From Hymenobacter siberiensis (GTDB taxonomy: Bacteria; Bacteroidota; Bacteroidia; Cytophagales; Hymenobacteraceae), in the NCBI RefSeq assembly GCF_018967845.1, contig NZ_JAHLZZ010000001.1, positions 3,410,001 through 3,474,000 of the forward strand: 64,000 nucleotides of DNA, in the 5' to 3' direction. The notes below the pieces were generated by a model. The model was not told the DNA's origin. It did not search any database and was given only the letters and a program-made list of their open reading frames with translations. Both the position numbers and the translations under genes were made by a program. Positions 1 through 9,224 of the stretch are shown in pieces (position 1 is the first letter of the stretch; every line of letters starts with the position of its first letter).

Positions 1-1
1 G

Positions 2-1078
2 GAGAAAAACATGCTGCCCACGGCCTACGCCGACCAGTTTGCCAAAGCCCAGTATTCGACCCCGCCCCTCTCCGGCCCGCTGGTAACCAAGGCTTTCCGC
101 GATGCTTTTGGGAAGTCGCCTTACCAATTATTCGATGCGTTTGAGCCCGAGGCGCGGCAGGCGGCCAGCATCGGGCAGGTGCACTTTGCCCGCAAGGATG
201 GGAAGGAGCTGGCTGTGAAGGTGCAATACCCCGGCGTGGCCGACAGCATCAAGTCCGATATCCGCCTCGTTAAGCCCATTGCCCTGCGCGTGATGGGCCT
301 GAACGAAGCTCAGGTGCGTCCCTACCTGGAGGAAGTAGAAACGCGCCTGCTCGAAGAAACCGACTACAAGCTGGAGCTGCGGCGCGGCCAGGAAATCGCC
401 GCCAAATGCCAGGAATTACACAACCTGGAGTTCGCAACCTACTATCCGGAGTTCTCCACGGCCCGCATTCTGACCATGGACTGGCTCCCCGGCCAGCACC
501 TGAAGGAGTTTCTGGCCACCAACCCATCGCAGGAAATCCGCAACCAAATCGGCCAGGCGCTGTGGGATTTCTACCAGTTTCAGTTCAACGAGCTGCACCA
601 GCTGCACGCCGACCCGCACCCCGGCAATTTCCTGATGCGGGCCGACAACGGCGGCACCCTCGGCGTACTCGATTTCGGCTGCGTGAAAGACGTGCCGATG
701 GACGTGTACCAGCTGTTCAAAGACCTGCTGGCCGCCGAAACCTTTACTGACGAAAACCGCCTCGCCGCCCTGCTCACTCAAGGCGGCGTGCTTCGCGCCA
801 CCGATGCCCCGGCCATGCGGGCGCTGTATATGCGCACCATGCGCGTGTCGCTGGAGCTTGTGGGCCGCCCCTTCCGTCAGGCCACTTTCGATTTCGGCGA
901 CCCCGCCTACATGGCCGCCCTCTACGCCCTCGGCGACGACCTGATGGCCGACCCCGAGCTGCGCAAGCAGCGCGAGCCACGCGGCTCCGAGCACTTCATA
1001 TACCTGAACCGGACTTACGTGGGGCTGTTTGCGCTGCTCACGGAGTTGGGCGCTTCAATTCAGACCGGTATCATGTAG
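2..1078 (+). CDS. ABC1/UbiB-family atypical kinase, 5' end outside window
   Basis: The reading frame is open to the left edge, so the N-terminus is missing; an in-frame ATG lies at 11 but is probably internal. Counting from that ATG, the Ala-rich loop AASIGQVH (residues 51-58) replaces the usual P-loop, Lys70 sits in LAVKVQYPG, the catalytic loop is HADPHPGN (about 199-206) and the metal-binding DFG lies near 221. These are the hallmarks of ABC1/ADCK/UbiB proteins, atypical kinases or ATPases linked to quinone and lipid metabolism. The visible 355 residues fall short of the usual 430 or more, as expected for a truncated gene. The substrate cannot be read from sequence. The stop codon lies at the edge of an imperfect inverted repeat. 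Confidence 0.9.
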   Translation, partial: EKNMLPTAYADQFAKAQYSTPPLSGPLVTKAFRDAFGKSPYQLFDAFEPEARQAASIGQVHFARKDGKELAVKVQYPGVADSIKSDIRLVKPIALRVMGLNEAQVRPYLEEVETRLLEETDYKLELRRGQEIAAKCQELHNLEFATYYPEFSTARILTMDWLPGQHLKEFLATNPSQEIRNQIGQALWDFYQFQFNELHQLHADPHPGNFLMRADNGGTLGVLDFGCVKDVPMDVYQLFKDLLAAETFTDENRLAALLTQGGVLRATDAPAMRALYMRTMRVSLELVGRPFRQATFDFGDPAYMAALYALGDDLMADPELRKQREPRGSEHFIYLNRTYVGLFALLTELGASIQTGIM

Positions 1079-1145
1079 CACATGCTTTAGCTTGTGCCCG
1101 GCTGGTCGTTCCGGCAGGCACAGACTGAAGCGTGTGCTACATTTC
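1075..1145. repeat. imperfect intergenic palindrome around the ABC1 gene stop
   Basis: Two arms of about 24 bases, starting GTAGCACATGC and ending GCGTGTGCTAC, match as inverted repeats at roughly 20 of 24 positions. The stop codon of the upstream gene lies inside the left arm. It resembles the inverted repeat at 2698-2760, which also begins GTAGCAC, and may belong to the same REP-like family. Confidence 0.5.
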
Positions 1146-1151
1146 GGCCCT

Positions 1152-1697
1152 GTGAACCTCCGCCAAGAGCTACTGCGGGAACACTCGGCCCGCCAGACTC
1201 AGCGGCTGGCCGACTACACCTGCGCCCACCCCAAGGCTCTGGCCGAGTTGCTTCAGCTGTTCTGGTACGGCGCGGAGCGCGAGCGCCAGCTGGCCGCCGA
1301 TGTACTGGACTGGGTGGGCCAGCGCCGACCCAGGTGGCTGGTGCCGCACCTGCCGGGCCTGCTGGCCGCCGCCCAGCCCGCGCCCGGACAACACCCGGCC
1401 GTGCGGCGGGCCGTGGCGCGGGTGCTGCAATTCGTGCCCGTGCCCGCAGAGTGGCAGGCCCTGGCCTTCGATACCTGCCTGGCATTGCTGCATGCGCCCA
1501 GCGAGCCGGTCGCCATTCGCGCCTATGCCCTTACTGCTGCGGCACGCCTGGCGACCCCCTATCCGGAACTAGCGGCCGAATTAATTCTTGTAGCTGATAA
1601 TGCCCTTGCTACCAGTCATTCAGCTACCCTACACAGCCGGGCCAGCCGGGAACTACCCGAACTTCGTCGCTTGATACGGGAACATTTTGCCAATTAG
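1152..1697 (+). CDS. HEAT-repeat-like protein of unknown function
   Basis: A GTG at 1152 is the most sensible start. The frame extends upstream to 1029, but that part overlaps the ABC1 gene and the palindrome and gives Cys/Arg-rich nonsense. From GTG the product is 181 residues. It is rich in Leu, Ala and Arg and built of short amphipathic helices (stretches such as LAELLQLFWYG, RQLAADVLDWV and VRRAVARVLQFV), which resembles an alpha-solenoid of HEAT type. No catalytic motif is visible and no signal peptide is present, so a cytoplasmic scaffold role is only a guess. It lies 73 bp behind the ABC1 gene and could be co-transcribed. Confidence 0.6.
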   Translation: MNLRQELLREHSARQTQRLADYTCAHPKALAELLQLFWYGAERERQLAADVLDWVGQRRPRWLVPHLPGLLAAAQPAPGQHPAVRRAVARVLQFVPVPAEWQALAFDTCLALLHAPSEPVAIRAYALTAAARLATPYPELAAELILVADNALATSHSATLHSRASRELPELRRLIREHFAN

Positions 1698-1738
1698 CTG
1701 TTGGTACATGAGTTCAATCTATTTTTCCTCCCCAACTA

Positions 1739-2611
1739 ATGAAAAAGTTTCTTACCCTCGGTGCGGCGCTGTTCAGCCTCTCGTTCTCGGCTTCGGCCCA
1801 ACAGATGGCCAGCTGCTGCGCCCGCCCAGCCGGCAACCTCTCGGCTTCGGCCACCGAGGTTTTCGCCAAACTCGCCGCCGATAAGGATTTTTCGGGCGGC
1901 CACGACGCGCCCCTGCCCTACGAATTCAAAGGCGAAGGCAAAATGATTGAGTTCAAAACCCCCGATGGCAGCACCGGCAAGGGCTTCGAAATCAAGAGCG
2001 CCAAGCCCTCCAACAAGTACCTGTTCGTAATTCACGAGTGGTGGGGCCTGAACGATTACATCAAGAAGGAAGCCGCCACTTTCGCCGCCGAAATGCCCGG
2101 TGTCAACGTCATCGCCGTCGACCTCTACGATGGTAAAATTGCCACCACGCCCGAGGAAGCCGGCAAATATATGGGCGAGGTGAAAACCGACCGCGCCACG
2201 GCCATCCTCAAAGGGGTGGAAATGTACGCTGGCCCCAAGGCCCAATTGGCCAGCATCGGCTGGTGCTTCGGCGGCGGCTGGAGCCTGCAGGAAGCCCTGC
2301 TCGGCGGCAAGCAGACCGTGGGCTGCGTGATGTACTACGGCATGCCCGAAAAGGACGTGACCAAGCTCAAAACCCTGAACACCGACGTGCTGGGCATCTT
2401 CGCCAGCCAGGATAAGTGGATTAACCCCGAGGTGGTGGGCCAGTTCAAGAAGGACATGGTGGCCGCCGGCAAAAGCGTCACCATCGAAAGCTACGATGCC
2501 GACCACGCCTTCGCCAACCCGTCCAACCCCAAATTCAACAAGGAATACGCTGCCAAAGCCCACGGCCAGGCGCTGAACTACCTGCGCGGCCGCTTCAAGC
2601 TGAAAGCTTAA
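1739..2611 (+). CDS. secreted dienelactone hydrolase family protein
   Basis: The 290-residue product begins with a clear signal peptide (MKKFLTLGAALFSLSFSASAQ, cut near residue 21), so it is exported. The alpha/beta-hydrolase domain follows: VIHEWWGLNDY around residue 98, the nucleophile elbow GWCFGGG with Cys176, the acid in SQDKW at Asp225, and the base in DADHAF at His256. A Cys-Asp-His triad is typical of dienelactone hydrolases. Family members hydrolyse lactones or esters, but many periplasmic homologues have no known substrate, so the catechol-pathway role should not be assumed. The gene stands alone and is followed directly by an intrinsic terminator. Confidence 0.9.
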   Translation: MKKFLTLGAALFSLSFSASAQQMASCCARPAGNLSASATEVFAKLAADKDFSGGHDAPLPYEFKGEGKMIEFKTPDGSTGKGFEIKSAKPSNKYLFVIHEWWGLNDYIKKEAATFAAEMPGVNVIAVDLYDGKIATTPEEAGKYMGEVKTDRATAILKGVEMYAGPKAQLASIGWCFGGGWSLQEALLGGKQTVGCVMYYGMPEKDVTKLKTLNTDVLGIFASQDKWINPEVVGQFKKDMVAAGKSVTIESYDADHAFANPSNPKFNKEYAAKAHGQALNYLRGRFKLKA

Positions 2612-2634
2612 GCTGCAGTTATTCGCATCAAACG

Positions 2635-2669
2635 AAAACGCCTCCCCGCTCGGGGAGGCGTTTTTTTTG
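2635..2669 (+). terminator. intrinsic terminator of the dienelactone hydrolase gene
   Basis: A hairpin with arms AACGCCTCCCCG and CGGGGAGGCGTT is followed by a run of T, 24 bases after the stop codon. Confidence 0.9.
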
Positions 2670-2697
2670 CTACTTTGGTGAGCTTGAATTCCGGCCT

Positions 2698-2760
2698 GTA
2701 GCACGGACTTTTTGTCCGCGCCGGCATCCTTCTCACTCACGGACTAAAAGCCCGCGCTAC
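2698..2760. repeat. imperfect REP-like inverted repeat
   Basis: The arms (left GTAGCACGGACTTTTTGTCC, right ending in GCCCGCGCTAC) match at about 17 of 21 positions around a short centre. It lies just upstream of the DUF962 gene. Confidence 0.5.
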
Positions 2761-2769
2761 TTTCATCCC

Positions 2770-3240
2770 ATGGCCCCGCTCACCGCCCTGCTGTCCGAAT
2801 ACGGCGAAAGCCACCAAAACTCCACCAACAAGCTGGTGCACTGGGTGTGCGTACCGCTGATTATGTTCTCACTCATCGGCCTGCTTTGGTCCATTCCCGT
2901 ACCCGATTTCGTGCAGCGCATCAGCCCGTGGCTGAACTGGGGCACGCTGGTCATGGCCCTGGCCCTGCTCTACTACGTGCGGCTGAGCGGGCGGCTGGCC
3001 CTGGGCATGGTGCTGGTGTGGGTGGCCATGGCGCTGGCCCTGCGGGTGGTGGCGGGTGCGGCGGTGCTGCCGCTGTGGTCTATTTGCCTCATCATTTTCG
3101 CGCTGGCCTGGGTGGGCCAGTTCTGGGGCCACAAGGTGGAGGGCAAGAAACCCAGCTTCCTCAAGGACCTGCAGTTTCTACTTATCGGGCCGCTGTGGCT
3201 GCTGCATTTCGTGTACCGCCGGCTGGGCTGGGAGTATTAA
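2770..3240 (+). CDS. DUF962 / Mpo1-like integral membrane protein
   Basis: The 156-residue product carries the DUF962 (YGL010w/Mpo1) signature: an N-terminal segment with SEYGESHQNSTNKLVHWVCVP (split here as SEYGESHQN then STNKLVHWVCVP) and a C-terminal HKVEGKKPSFLKDLQFLLIGP. The His residues match those proposed to bind iron in yeast Mpo1, which alpha-oxidises 2-hydroxy fatty acids. Between them lie about four hydrophobic segments, so it sits in the inner membrane. Length agrees with the family. Function in Bacteroidota is not established; fatty-acid oxidation is inference from the yeast enzyme. It is probably a single-gene unit. Confidence 0.85.
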   Translation: MAPLTALLSEYGESHQNSTNKLVHWVCVPLIMFSLIGLLWSIPVPDFVQRISPWLNWGTLVMALALLYYVRLSGRLALGMVLVWVAMALALRVVAGAAVLPLWSICLIIFALAWVGQFWGHKVEGKKPSFLKDLQFLLIGPLWLLHFVYRRLGWEY

Positions 3241-3278
3241 CGCTCCTTATTATGCTAATAACGAACAGAAAATGAACA

Positions 3279-3309
3279 TCATGCAGAGCGCAGCGAAGCA
3301 TGATGTTTT
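3279..3309. repeat. solo CATGC palindromic unit
   Basis: A short hairpin with ends ACATCATGC and GCATGATGT around the core AGAGCGCAGCGAA. The same core returns at 60766-60790. The unit resembles one half of the larger type-A palindromes in this window. Confidence 0.6.
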
Positions 3310-3326
3310 GGAAAATCCAGCTCCCA

Positions 3327-4037
3327 CTACCGCACTCCAGCCAGCATCCCCGCCAATTCCTCCACGCACTCGGTCAGCTGCTCCCAGACGGGCAGCATGA
3401 AATACTGGTTCTGGTAGCGGGCACCGGTAACGGGCGTGCCCAATACAGTAGCAAGGTCGAAGGCCGGGCGCGGGGTGAACTCGTTCACGCAGTGGTGGAT
3501 TTCGCCAGCCGACGACAGCAGGCCCGCCCCGTAGAGGCACGGCTTGCCCTCGTGCTGCACCATGCCAAACTCGGCCGTGAAGAAGTAGAGCGCCCAGAGC
3601 TGCTCGCGGGCCGGCGAGCCGGCGGGCTGGGCTATGTACGCTTGCCCCAACTCGTGCAGAAAGTTGGCCAGGCCCTCATCGAGCAGCATGGGCACATGCC
3701 CGAACAAATCGTGGAACAAGTCGGGCTCGGGACTGAAATCGAACGCCTGCATGGACCGGATGCGCGTCACAATCGGGAACTTCCGCTCGGCCAGGAGGGC
3801 GAAAAATGCGGCCGGTTCGAACGGCCGGCCCACCGGGGCCAGCTGCCAGCCGGTTTCGGCCTCCACCACGGCGCTCAGCTCCCGGATGTCGGGGATGGCC
3901 TCGCGCCGCAAACCCAACCGGGCCAGGCCCTGGCTGAAAGCCGGGGCCGCCCGCCGATGCAGCAGCGCGGTCTGGCGGTCAAACAACATTTTCCAAATGA
4001 GTTGGTCCTGGCTGACGGAGTTGGGCGTGGTAAACAT
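3327..4037 (-). CDS. phhA: phenylalanine 4-monooxygenase
   Basis: The 236-residue product matches the catalytic domain of aromatic amino acid hydroxylases, without the N-terminal regulatory ACT domain of the animal enzymes, as in other bacterial PhhA. The iron ligands are visible: His109 and His114 in FHDLFGHVP and Glu156 in FFTAEFG. The enzyme converts phenylalanine to tyrosine with tetrahydropterin and oxygen. It faces the same way as the upstream trp/aroF operon but is separated from it by an intrinsic terminator at 4076-4112, so it probably has its own promoter. Placing an aromatic-degradation or tyrosine-forming enzyme next to the DAHP synthase is notable. Confidence 0.93.
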   Translation of the reverse strand: MFTTPNSVSQDQLIWKMLFDRQTALLHRRAAPAFSQGLARLGLRREAIPDIRELSAVVEAETGWQLAPVGRPFEPAAFFALLAERKFPIVTRIRSMQAFDFSPEPDLFHDLFGHVPMLLDEGLANFLHELGQAYIAQPAGSPAREQLWALYFFTAEFGMVQHEGKPCLYGAGLLSSAGEIHHCVNEFTPRPAFDLATVLGTPVTGARYQNQYFMLPVWEQLTECVEELAGMLAGVR

Positions 4038-4075
4038 AGCGTAACGATTGGGGAAAGTGTGGTTAAAACAGGGCG

Positions 4076-4112
4076 AAAAAAAAGCCCGACATCCTGGCGG
4101 ATTCGGGCTTTT
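4076..4112 (-). terminator. intrinsic terminator ending the trp/aro operon
   Basis: On the minus strand the arms AAAAGCCCGA and TCGGGCTTTT enclose a 13-base loop and are followed by eight T. It is downstream of the DAHP synthase and upstream of phhA. Confidence 0.85.
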
Positions 4113-4137
4113 GAAAGTTTCTAGAGAAGTTCGGGTT

Positions 4138-4278
4138 TCATGCCTCGTCTTCCGTTAGCGCCAATCGCAGCCCGTACCCACCCTGTTTGGGGGCAGTCAT
4201 TAGGATGTTAATGCAATTGACGAGTTGGTGGCGCATGAGTGAGACGAATTTAAGAACCGATTTTGGAAATGCAAGCAT
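4138..4278 (-). CDS. candidate 46-residue peptide at the end of the trp operon
   Basis: A short frame on the minus strand starts with ATG at 4278, 20 bases after the DAHP synthase stop, and ends with TGA 25 bases before the operon terminator. It begins MLAFPKSVLKFVSLMRHQLV and ends GLRLALTEDEA. The first half is hydrophobic and basic, the end acidic. Position, orientation and the tight fit between stop and terminator suggest a translated last cistron. There is no ribosome binding site, which is normal for this phylum. No family is recognised. It may equally be an untranslated tail; only conservation could decide. Confidence 0.35.
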   Translation of the reverse strand: MLAFPKSVLKFVSLMRHQLVNCINILMTAPKQGGYGLRLALTEDEA

Positions 4279-4298
4279 TTGCCTACATTAATTTTTCT

Positions 4299-5303
4299 TT
4301 ACTCCAGCTCCTGGCGCAGCTGGTACACGCGCCGCAGGTTGCGAATCAGCCGGCCCGACTCGTCGAAATCCAGCGTCTGCGCGCCATCCGAAGCGGCGGT
4401 TTCGGGCGTTTCGTGCGTCTCGTACACGATGCCGTCGGCCCCGGCCATTACGCCGGCCAGCGCCATCGTGGGCACGTACTCGCGAATGCCGATGCCGTGT
4501 GAGGGGTCCACAATCACGGGCAGGTGGCTCTTGGCTTTGAGAATAGGCACGGCGTTCAAATCCAGCGTATTGCGGCTGGCCGTTTCAAACGTGCGAATGC
4601 CGCGCTCACAAAGAATAAGCTTCTCGTTACCGCCCGAAAACACATATTCGGCTGAGGACAGCAATTCTTCAATCGAGCCCGAGATACCCCGCTTCAGCAG
4701 TACCGGCTTATCCACGCCGCCCAAGGCATCGAGCAGGTTGAAGTTCTGGGTGTTGCGGGCACCCACCTGGAACACGTCCACGAAATCGTACATTTCCTCT
4801 ACCTGCGATACCTGCATCACCTCAGTCACGATTTTGAGGCCGCGCGCCCGGGCCATGCGGTGGAAATCGCGCAGGCCTTCGAGGCCCAGACCGCGAAAGG
4901 CATAGGGCGACGAGCGGGGCTTGAATACGCCGCCGCGCATCAGGCGCACGCCGTTGGCTACGAGGTGGTCCATCACCTTTTCCATCTGGGCTTCGCTCTC
5001 GATGCTGCACGGGCCGGCGCAGATGGCCAGCGAGCTGCCGCCGATACTCACGCCGTCGCCGAGGTCGAGCACGGTGGGCTTCACGCGCCATTTGCGGCTC
5101 ACGAGCTTGTAGTCGTCGCTCACGCGGTGCACGTCGCGCACGCCCGGCAGCTGGCCGATGGTGCGAATGTCGAACTCCTTCTTCCCAATCGCCACCAGGT
5201 AATGGGCGTGCTGGGTAGTGACTTCGGTGGCTTTGTAGCCCTGCTGCTTCAGGTGCTCGGTAATGGTGGCTACCGAGGCATTTTTTTCGAGTTGGATTAT
5301 CAT
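4299..5303 (-). CDS. aroF: 3-deoxy-7-phosphoheptulonate (DAHP) synthase, type I-beta
   Basis: The 334-residue product starts best at the ATG at 5303 (MIIQLEKNAS). The frame runs 57 bases further upstream, but that part is a palindromic repeat. Residues 1-70 form the ferredoxin-like/ACT-type regulatory domain of I-beta enzymes; the TIM barrel follows with AGPCSIES, LMRGGVFKPRSSPYAF, QVGARNTQNF, LLKRGISGS and VDPSHGIG, which bind phosphoenolpyruvate, erythrose 4-phosphate and metal. It makes the first committed compound of the shikimate pathway. No chorismate mutase domain is fused. As the last large gene of the trp operon it can raise precursor supply when tryptophan is short. Confidence 0.93.
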   Translation of the reverse strand: MIIQLEKNASVATITEHLKQQGYKATEVTTQHAHYLVAIGKKEFDIRTIGQLPGVRDVHRVSDDYKLVSRKWRVKPTVLDLGDGVSIGGSSLAICAGPCSIESEAQMEKVMDHLVANGVRLMRGGVFKPRSSPYAFRGLGLEGLRDFHRMARARGLKIVTEVMQVSQVEEMYDFVDVFQVGARNTQNFNLLDALGGVDKPVLLKRGISGSIEELLSSAEYVFSGGNEKLILCERGIRTFETASRNTLDLNAVPILKAKSHLPVIVDPSHGIGIREYVPTMALAGVMAGADGIVYETHETPETAASDGAQTLDFDESGRLIRNLRRVYQLRQELE

Positions 5304-5316
5304 CGTTTCGGGGGTC

Positions 5317-5459
5317 ACCTCACCCCCCGGCCCCCTCTCCTTTGGGAGAGGGGGAGCCACGGCGGCGCGGTCATTATAAATCTCGTTAAGTGAAATCGTC
5401 TGGCTCCCCCTCTCCCATAAGGAGAGGGGCCGTGCCCGGCAGGGGCCGGGGGGTGAGGT
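5317..5459. repeat. large compound palindrome between trpA and aroF
   Basis: The outer arms (ACCTCACCCCCCGGCCCC and its complement) enclose two inner hairpins of CCCCCTCTCC type, themselves in inverted orientation. The element touches the trpA stop codon and ends about 14 bases before the aroF start. The same CCTCACCCCC motif occurs inside the nested element at 52373-52431. Confidence 0.85.
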
Positions 5460-6235
5460 TACGCCTTAATGCCCCGCACAAAGCGCCCGGCGGCGGCCGG
5501 CGCATCGTCCACATCCTCCAGCGCGCGGATGAGGGCCGAGCCGATGATGGCCCCCTCAGCATGCTCGCAGGCGCGGTCGAAACCAGCTTTATCGGCAATG
5601 CCGAAGCCAATGAGGCGGGGGTTGCGCAGCTTCAGCGCGGTAATGCGCTCGAAATACTGGGCCTGGGTCACGGCATCGGGCTGGGTAGTGCCGCCGGTGG
5701 TGCCAGGGCCCGACACGAGGTAGAGGAAGGCGTCGGAGAGGCTATCGAGGTGGCGAATCCGTTCCGCTGAAGTTTGCGGCGTGATGAGGAAAACTGCTTT
5801 CAGGCCGTGCTTTTTGAAGGTTTCCAGGTAGAACTCTTCGTACTCAGCAAGCGGCAGGTCGGGCAGAATGACGCCATCGACGCCCACGGCGGCCGCCTGG
5901 CGGCAGAACTCTTCCACCCCAAACTGCATCACCGGGTTGAGGTAGCCCATGAGAAATACCGGCGTTTCGGGCACGGCGGCGCGCAAGCCCTGCAACTGCT
6001 CGAACAGCACAGGGATGCTCATGCCATTAGCCAGCGCCACCGAGCTGCTGCCCTGGATGACCGGGCCATCGGCCAGCGGGTCGGAGAACGGCATCCCGAT
6101 TTCGAGGATGTCGGCCCCGGCCTCAACCAGGGCTTTGGCCAGCGGAATAGTGTCGTGCAGGCTGGGGTAGCCGGCGGTGAAATAGGTATTGAGCAGGTTG
6201 GTTTTGCTCGCGAAGGCGTTGGCTATTCGGTTCAT
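5459..6235 (-). CDS. trpA: tryptophan synthase alpha subunit
   Basis: The 258-residue TIM barrel cleaves indole-3-glycerol phosphate to indole and glyceraldehyde 3-phosphate and passes indole to TrpB. The catalytic pair is present as Glu45 and Asp56 in EIGMPFSDPLADGP, equivalent to Glu49 and Asp60 of the enteric enzyme. The phosphate-binding segment LVSGPGTTGG and the later GFGIADKAG are also clear. It lies 99 bp after trpB, a gap filled by a near-perfect palindrome, and 155 bp before aroF. Confidence 0.97.
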   Translation of the reverse strand: MNRIANAFASKTNLLNTYFTAGYPSLHDTIPLAKALVEAGADILEIGMPFSDPLADGPVIQGSSSVALANGMSIPVLFEQLQGLRAAVPETPVFLMGYLNPVMQFGVEEFCRQAAAVGVDGVILPDLPLAEYEEFYLETFKKHGLKAVFLITPQTSAERIRHLDSLSDAFLYLVSGPGTTGGTTQPDAVTQAQYFERITALKLRNPRLIGFGIADKAGFDRACEHAEGAIIGSALIRALEDVDDAPAAAGRFVRGIKA

Positions 6236-6248
6236 GAGTTGGTTTCTC

Positions 6249-6322
6249 GCGGAGGGCGCGGAGGGTTGCGCAGAAGTCGCAGAACGTTCAGCGTCTTCTG
6301 CGCAACCCTCCGCGCCCTCTGC
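6249..6322. repeat. palindrome between trpB and trpA
   Basis: Two 28-base arms, starting GCGGAGGGCGCGGAGGG and matching with one mismatch, are separated by 18 bases. The sequence differs from the other palindromes in this operon. Confidence 0.85.
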
Positions 6323-6334
6323 AGGCTAAAATTT

Positions 6335-7537
<1,203 letters not shown>

Positions 7538-7569
7538 ATCAGTTTCTGTTTTGATTTGTATCGGCTTGT

Positions 7570-7592
7570 CATGCTGAGCTTGCGGAAGCATG
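7570..7592. repeat. solo CATGC palindromic unit between trpF and trpB
   Basis: The short hairpin CATGCT...AGCATG around GAGCTTGCGGA has the same ends as the type-A palindromes and lies in the trpF-trpB spacer. Confidence 0.6.
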
Positions 7593-7602
7593 GCTTTCTT
7601 TT

Positions 7603-8337
7603 TTATTCGTTTACACGGTTCAAATGCAATGCCCTTAGCATTTCGCCCAGCCGCCCGACATCTTTCACGCCCGGCGCGGTTTCGAAGCTGCTGTTAAGGT
7701 CAACCCCAACCAGGCCGGGCAGGCGCAGCGCCGCCAGCTCGGCGGCGTGTTCCAGGCCCAGCCCGCCGGCCAGAAAATAGGGCACGGGCAGGTTGTAGGC
7801 TAATAACAAATTCCAGTCGAAAATGGCCCCGTTGCCGCCGGGCGCAGCCCCTTTTGTATCAAAAAGAAAGAAGTCGCAATACGGTACGTAGGGCAGCAAC
7901 GCGTTAAAATCGACCGCCTCCCCTACCGAAAATGCCTTCATTACCAGCAGGCCGGCCTCGTTTAGCTCCTCGCACTGGGCGGGAGTTTCTTTTCCGTGCA
8001 GCTGCACGGCGGCAAGGCTAAAGCGGTGCGCCGTGGCAAGGATGTTTTCAGTGGTTTCATTCACAAACACCCCTACTTTCCAAATGGTGGGCGGCAGGGC
8101 CCGCACCAGCTCGGGGGCCAGCACGTCGCCCACAAAGCGGGGCGATTTGGGTGCGAAGATGAACCCCAGGAAATCCGGCCCCAACGCGGCGATTGCAGCC
8201 AGTGCGGCCGCGTCGCGCATGCCGCACACCTTCACCAGCAACCGCGCCGGAGCGGCAGCCGCTGGCTCGGGGGCCGTGGCACCGGGCACACCGGCGGCCA
8301 GGGCCAGCGCAGGCAGGTTGGGGCGGGGCGTTTTCAT
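7603..8337 (-). CDS. trpF: phosphoribosylanthranilate isomerase
   Basis: The core (from about residue 34) is a TrpF barrel with [10 protein letters not shown] (general base Cys), the acid Asp in [13 protein letters not shown], and the phosphate loop FLAGGLG ... [16 protein letters not shown]. It performs the Amadori rearrangement of phosphoribosylanthranilate. The ATG at 8337 gives 244 residues; a TTG at 8346 adds three more. About 33 N-terminal residues are Ala/Pro-rich and low in complexity, which is unusual for the family; the true start may be further in. The start is only about 10 bases from the trpC stop, so translation is probably coupled. Confidence 0.93.
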   Translation of the reverse strand: MKTPRPNLPALALAAGVPGATAPEPAAAAPARLLVKVCGMRDAAALAAIAALGPDFLGFIFAPKSPRFVGDVLAPELVRALPPTIWKVGVFVNETTENILATAHRFSLAAVQLHGKETPAQCEELNEAGLLVMKAFSVGEAVDFNALLPYVPYCDFFLFDTKGAAPGGNGAIFDWNLLLAYNLPVPYFLAGGLGLEHAAELAALRLPGLVGVDLNSSFETAPGVKDVGRLGEMLRALHLNRVNE

Positions 8338-8346
8338 ATCCGACAA

Positions 8347-9174
8347 CTAGGCAACAACCGATTCGATTTTCGACAGCGCGGCGATTTCCTGCACCAATGC
8401 GGCGCAGGCCCGCTCGGGCCGGGCGTGGCGCATAAAAGCCTCGCCCAACAGGAAGCCCCGGTAGCCCACCTCGCGCAGCTGGCCAATGGCCGTGGCAGTC
8501 GAAATACCGCTCTCCGACACCTTCACGAACTCATTCGGAATGGCTTCGGCCAAGGTCATCGACGTATCGAGGCTCAGGCTGAAGTCGTGCAGGTTGCGGT
8601 TGTTCACGCCGATAAGGTTCACGGCTTCGGTATTAGCCGAGCGGGCCAGCTCTTCGCCATCGTGCACTTCGAGCAGCACTTCGAGGCCCAGCGAACGGGC
8701 CAGACGGCCCAGCGAATCGATTTCCTGGGGCGTGAGCACGGCCGCAATCAGCAGTACGGCATCGGCCCCCATGCCCTTGGCTTCGAGAATCTGGTACTCA
8801 TCCACCACAAAGTCCTTGCGCAGAATGGGGCAGAAATTGAATTTGCGCGCCGTGGTCAAATCCTCATTTTTGCCACCAAAGAATTCGGTATCGGTGAGGA
8901 TGGACAGGGCCGCCGCCCCAGCCTGCATGTAGCCCAGCGTGGTGCGCTCTACCGGCGCATACTGGTTTATCCAGCCCTTGGAGGGCGACTTGCGCTTAAA
9001 CTCTGCAATGAGCCCGCTGCCGCCTTCGCGCAGCAGGTACTTCCGCAGCGACAGCGGCTGCGAGTTGAAATACAAGCTGGTTTCGAGCAGCTTGGTGGGT
9101 ACCAGCTCACGGCGGCTGGCTACTTCCTTGCGCTTGTAGGCGACGATGGTATCGAGAATCGTTGATTGAGACAT
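8347..9174 (-). CDS. trpC: indole-3-glycerol phosphate synthase
   Basis: The 275-residue barrel has the family motifs in order: LIAEFKRKSPSKG with the catalytic Lys, LTDTEFFGGK, LRKDFVVDEYQI, LLIAAVL, LEVHDGEEL, NLIGVNNRNL, SESGI and GFLLGEAFMR. It decarboxylates and closes the ring of CdRP to give indole-3-glycerol phosphate. TrpC and TrpF are separate genes here, not fused as in enterics. The gap to trpD is 50 bp and holds a weak GCGCG hairpin. Confidence 0.96.
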   Translation of the reverse strand: MSQSTILDTIVAYKRKEVASRRELVPTKLLETSLYFNSQPLSLRKYLLREGGSGLIAEFKRKSPSKGWINQYAPVERTTLGYMQAGAAALSILTDTEFFGGKNEDLTTARKFNFCPILRKDFVVDEYQILEAKGMGADAVLLIAAVLTPQEIDSLGRLARSLGLEVLLEVHDGEELARSANTEAVNLIGVNNRNLHDFSLSLDTSMTLAEAIPNEFVKVSESGISTATAIGQLREVGYRGFLLGEAFMRHARPERACAALVQEIAALSKIESVVA

Positions 9175-9224
9175 GACTTGAAAAACAACAGCGCGCAGGA
9201 TTTGCTTCGCGCCATGCAGAAAAT

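Noticed and set aside
5303..5360. Longer N-terminus for the DAHP synthase
   Set aside because: The extra codons are the arm of a palindromic repeat; the family N-terminus begins at MIIQLEK.
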